Shown here in pieces: positions 5,646 to 7,492 of a stretch of 7,492 bases of DNA. How positions within the stretch are numbered: position 1 is the stretch's first letter; the number at the start of each line of letters is the position of its first letter. The notes below the pieces were generated by a model that made no database searches, was not told the origin of the DNA, and saw only the letters and a list, made by a program, of their open reading frames with translations. The stretch is from assembly GCA_947307005.1 (NCBI GenBank), contig CAMZHY010000169.1:1-7492 (forward strand), given 5' to 3'. The stretch comes from an uncultured Planctomycetaceae bacterium (lineage in GTDB: Bacteria; Planctomycetota; Planctomycetia; Pirellulales; Thermoguttaceae). A program made the position numbers and the translations under genes.

Positions 5646-6632
5646 TCATTCCCGTTTTCCATCGGGACGAACGCTGATCTCGCCCGACGAAAGCGCTTCC
5701 CGCGTCCCATCGGGATATTCGACGATCAGCCGGTATTCGTCGTCGACGTCGATCATCTTCGCGCGGCGTTTTTTCGCGCCGAAGAGAACGTCCCCCTCCC
5801 GTCCCTGCGCGAGGAGTCGCCGACGGTATTCCTTTAGATCGTCCTCCGCGTCGTTTGCGAGTCGCCGCCGCGTAAAGCGGTTCAAAAATTCGGCGGCGAA
5901 ACGGTTCAATCGCCCGCCCTGGGTTTCGTCGAAAACGTAGCCCGCGATTCCGCGCAGCTCGCTCGGCGTCCCTTCCTTCGGACGGTAAAGATTGACGCCG
6001 ACCCCGACGACCGCGTGCTCGACGAGCCCGTTCTCCAGTCCGATCTGCGCCTCCGTCATGATCCCGCAAACTTTCAAGCCGTCGATCATGACGTCGTTGA
6101 CCCATTTGACTCGCGGCGTCTTCGACGAAGTCGCTTCGATCGCCTCGCAGACCGCGAGCGCAGCCGCCGTCGTATATCGGATCGCAATCGACGCCGGCGT
6201 CTCCGACGGACGCAGCAGCATGCTCAGATACAGTCCCGACTCCGGCGAAAAGAACCGTCGTCCGCGTCGTCCGCGCCCCCCCGTCTGACGCCGCGCGATC
6301 AACACGCGCCCGTCCGGCGCCCCGCGCTCCGCCGCTTCGCGAAGGTCGAGGTTCGTCGAGCCCGTCTCGTCGACAACCTCTAGCGTCAGCCCCGCGCAAT
6401 CGGCGCTCAAGAGCTTCTCGATTCCTTCTAGCGTCAACGCGTCCGAATCCGACGCGAGCCGATACCCGCGATTCCTCACCGACGCGACGTCGTACCCGCG
6501 CGCCCGCAGTTTCTCCACGTAATTCCAGATCGTCGCCCGCGTGACGCCCAGTTCTCGGGCAAGCTCCTCTCCCGAGCAGAACTCGCCGCGCCGCTCTTCA
6601 AGATAATCCAACAACGTTTTTTCCGCGCTCAT
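5646..6632 (-). CDS. birA: Bifunctional biotin operon repressor / biotin-[carrier protein] ligase
   Basis: BirA makes biotinyl-5'-AMP and attaches biotin to carrier lysines; with a DNA-binding domain it also represses biotin genes. The 328-residue product has an N-terminal winged helix-turn-helix (about 4-60: SGEELARELGVTRATIWNYVEKL, ending with the wing RNRGYRL). The catalytic domain has STN (92-94), the adenylate-binding GRGRRG (119-124), KWVND (176-180; KWPND in E. coli), Lys187 in LKVCGIMTE, and GVGVNL (210-215). A C-terminal SH3-like domain ends with GEISVRP. The DNA-binding domain makes this the regulatory (group II) form. It is the first gene of the bio operon, which is unlike E. coli, where birA lies apart. 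The ATG at 6632 has a strong ribosome site (AAGGAGG, 6646-6640, 7 bases away). A palindrome resembling a BirA operator lies just upstream. Confidence 0.95.
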   Translation of the reverse strand: MSAEKTLLDYLEERRGEFCSGEELARELGVTRATIWNYVEKLRARGYDVASVRNRGYRLASDSDALTLEGIEKLLSADCAGLTLEVVDETGSTNLDLREAAERGAPDGRVLIARRQTGGRGRRGRRFFSPESGLYLSMLLRPSETPASIAIRYTTAAALAVCEAIEATSSKTPRVKWVNDVMIDGLKVCGIMTEAQIGLENGLVEHAVVGVGVNLYRPKEGTPSELRGIAGYVFDETQGGRLNRFAAEFLNRFTRRRLANDAEDDLKEYRRRLLAQGREGDVLFGAKKRRAKMIDVDDEYRLIVEYPDGTREALSSGEISVRPDGKRE

Positions 6633-6651
6633 AACGAAACCTCCTTCGGGG

Positions 6652-6679
6652 ATTGTAAAGGGACGGCGACAATTGTCAA
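6652..6679 (-). promoter_or_regulatory. Promoter of the birA-bioB-bioD-bioA operon
   Basis: On the minus strand, a perfect -35 box TTGACA (6679-6674) is followed by 16 bases and TACAAT (6657-6652). The expected start is near 6645, so the leader is only about 13 bases and begins at the ribosome site AAGGAGG. The -35 box is part of the left arm of the candidate BirA operator (6673-6704), so repressor and RNA polymerase should exclude each other. Confidence 0.6.
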
Positions 6680-6704
6680 GCGTTTTTGAATATTAATTTG
6701 ACAA
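6673..6704. promoter_or_regulatory. Candidate BirA operator (inverted repeat)
   Basis: ATTGTCAA (6672-6679) and TTGACAAT (6698-6705) are perfect inverted copies. Written as BirA half-sites, the element is TTGTCAAGC, 14 bases, ATTTGACAA. This resembles the known bacterial BirA site TTGTAAACC, about 14-16 bases, GGTTTACAA (7 of 9 and 6 of 9 matches, strongest at the outer TTGT/ACAA). The AT-rich centre and the overlap with the birA -35 box fit a repressor site. A lone extra half-site-like TTGTAAA (6653-6659) overlaps the -10 box. The position upstream of a gene with a BirA DNA-binding domain supports the call; binding itself is inferred. Confidence 0.6.
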
Positions 6705-6752
6705 TGATCCGCGTTGAAAAAGATCAAAGAGCACAAGACGCCTCCTCGCGAG

Positions 6753-6781
6753 TTGAATCGCGCCGCCGCCGACTGTATAAT
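6753..6781 (+). promoter_or_regulatory. Sigma70-type promoter of the LRR-protein gene
   Basis: TTGAAT (6753-6758), a 17-base spacer and the perfect -10 box TATAAT (6776-6781) point rightwards. The expected start is near 6788, giving a leader of about 53 bases to the ATG at 6841. It is the best promoter match in the window and lies about 50 bases from the BirA palindrome, so control by BirA seems unlikely. Confidence 0.75.
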
Positions 6782-6840
6782 GACGGCGACTCTCGCGGCG
6801 TTTATCGTCGATTTCCCCATGTAGAATACGAGGTTCCGTT

Positions 6841-7492
6841 ATGAGACGTTTTTCAGCGATATTGTCGGGCGTTTGCGCTCTTCTTCTGGCGTTCGGATCT
6901 GTCGCGTTCTGTCAAGAGGACGATTTTGAGTTCGACGACAACGCGGACGTCGCGACGAATCCTAACAATACAAGGGGATCGAACGGCGAGGTTGTCGTCG
7001 TAGTCGACGAGGCGAAACTCAAAGAATTCGATCAACTCTTTGAGGAACTCAAAACGGATCGGCTCTCGAGGTTCGCGGCGACGACGAAAAAAAGTTCGAT
7101 TGAGGAAGAAGGTTCCGTTTTCGAACCCAACGAAGACGGCTCGGGGCTTTTGTTTGTCGGAACGTACTCGGACTCCGCCGAAATCGTCGTCCCCGACAAG
7201 GTCGGCGACAAGCCGGTCGTCGGACTTGACAACCTCTCGTTCGCGGCTAAAGAAAAACTCAAGAAAGTCGTCCTTCCCGAAAGTCTGCGAACCTTAGGCG
7301 ACGGCGTTTTCCTCGGCTGCGAAAACCTCGAAGAAGTCTCGATCCCCGCCGGGGTCGTCGAGATCGGCGGCGGTCTCTTTGATCGATGCCCTAACGTCAA
7401 ACTTGAGGGAACGTTCGACGCGAATCCCGTCTTCGCCGGAATCGACCTCTCCGCCGTCGACGCGAACCCCGACGCGCGCGGTTTCCTCTGGT
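6841..7492 (+). CDS. Exported BspA-type leucine-rich-repeat protein, 5' part only (217 codons)
   Basis: The frame opens at ATG 6841, with GAGG (6830-6833) 7 bases upstream, and stays open to the window edge. Residues 1-24 are a signal peptide (MRR, hydrophobic core to about 22, cleavage probably near Ala-Phe-Cys24/Gln25); the -1 residues do not fit a lipobox well. An acidic linker follows (residues 26-36), then a low-complexity region and a charged, possibly helical stretch (56-78). From about 107 the pattern is that of BspA/LRR_5 repeats: a beta-rich opener (IVVPDKVGDKPVVGL), then LKKVVLPESLRTLGDGVFLGC (140-160) and LEEVSIPAGVVEIGGGLFDRC (163-183), each ending in a Phe-x-x-Cys motif. Such proteins are usually surface-exposed or secreted and involved in binding. 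Ligand and full length are unknown. It is transcribed away from the bio operon. Confidence 0.85.
   Translation, partial: MRRFSAILSGVCALLLAFGSVAFCQEDDFEFDDNADVATNPNNTRGSNGEVVVVVDEAKLKEFDQLFEELKTDRLSRFAATTKKSSIEEEGSVFEPNEDGSGLLFVGTYSDSAEIVVPDKVGDKPVVGLDNLSFAAKEKLKKVVLPESLRTLGDGVFLGCENLEEVSIPAGVVEIGGGLFDRCPNVKLEGTFDANPVFAGIDLSAVDANPDARGFLW

Noticed and set aside
5611..6399. Second minus-strand open frame inside birA (262 codons)
   Set aside because: It is the birA sequence read one frame off. The composition (Arg/Gly/Asp-rich) is typical of a shadow frame, while the birA frame carries all ligase motifs.
6698..6703. Plus-strand TTGACA as a -35 box for the LRR gene
   Set aside because: No -10 box lies 16-18 bases downstream. 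The sequence is explained by the right arm of the palindrome, and the better promoter is at 6753-6781.
6819..6824. Minimal start-stop (ATG TAG) in the LRR-gene leader
   Set aside because: A single occurrence without its own ribosome site; probably chance.

Overview
The window appears to come from an anaerobic, GC-rich bacterium, probably a gut- or sediment-associated member of the Planctomycetes/PVC group. This is inference. The biotin synthase has the cysteine pattern of enzymes from obligate anaerobes. The genes at both window edges encode exported proteins of kinds common in such genomes: a BspA-type leucine-rich-repeat protein, and a secreted protein whose N-terminus resembles one I associate with planctomycetes. 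Coding sequence favours CG-rich codons (GCG, GTC, GAC, TCG, CGC). No ribosomal or other marker gene is present, so the phylum is not proven.

Layout, left to right. (1) Positions 1-268, minus strand: 5' part of a secreted protein gene with its own promoter at 391-419. (2) Positions 440-2421, minus strand: a run of four small membrane-protein genes that I do not recognise. They read, in transcription order, as a pair of 133-residue four-helix proteins followed by a pair of single-helix proteins with a soluble LRR-like tail. Within each pair the proteins look like diverged duplicates. A promoter lies at 2577-2605. (3) Positions 2680-6632, minus strand: a tight operon birA-bioB-bioD-bioA, covering the biotin repressor/ligase and three of the four enzymes of the late biotin pathway; bioF is absent. 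(4) Positions 6633-6840: a divergent intergenic region with a candidate BirA operator overlapping the birA promoter, and a separate near-consensus promoter facing right. (5) Positions 6841-7492, plus strand: 5' part of an exported BspA-type LRR protein, running off the window.

How the genes work together: BioA converts KAPA to DAPA, BioD closes the ureido ring to give dethiobiotin, and BioB inserts sulfur to give biotin. BirA activates biotin as biotinyl-AMP, attaches it to carrier proteins and, when carriers are saturated, should bind the palindrome upstream of its own gene. The whole operon, including the repressor, would then be feedback-controlled.

Three promoters read from the sequence share one design: TTGAAT, 17 bases, then TANAAT. 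The birA promoter is TTGACA, 16 bases, TACAAT. No rRNA, tRNA, CRISPR array, transposase or integrase was seen. No intergenic stretch exceeds 300 bases; the longest is 258 bases (2422-2679).
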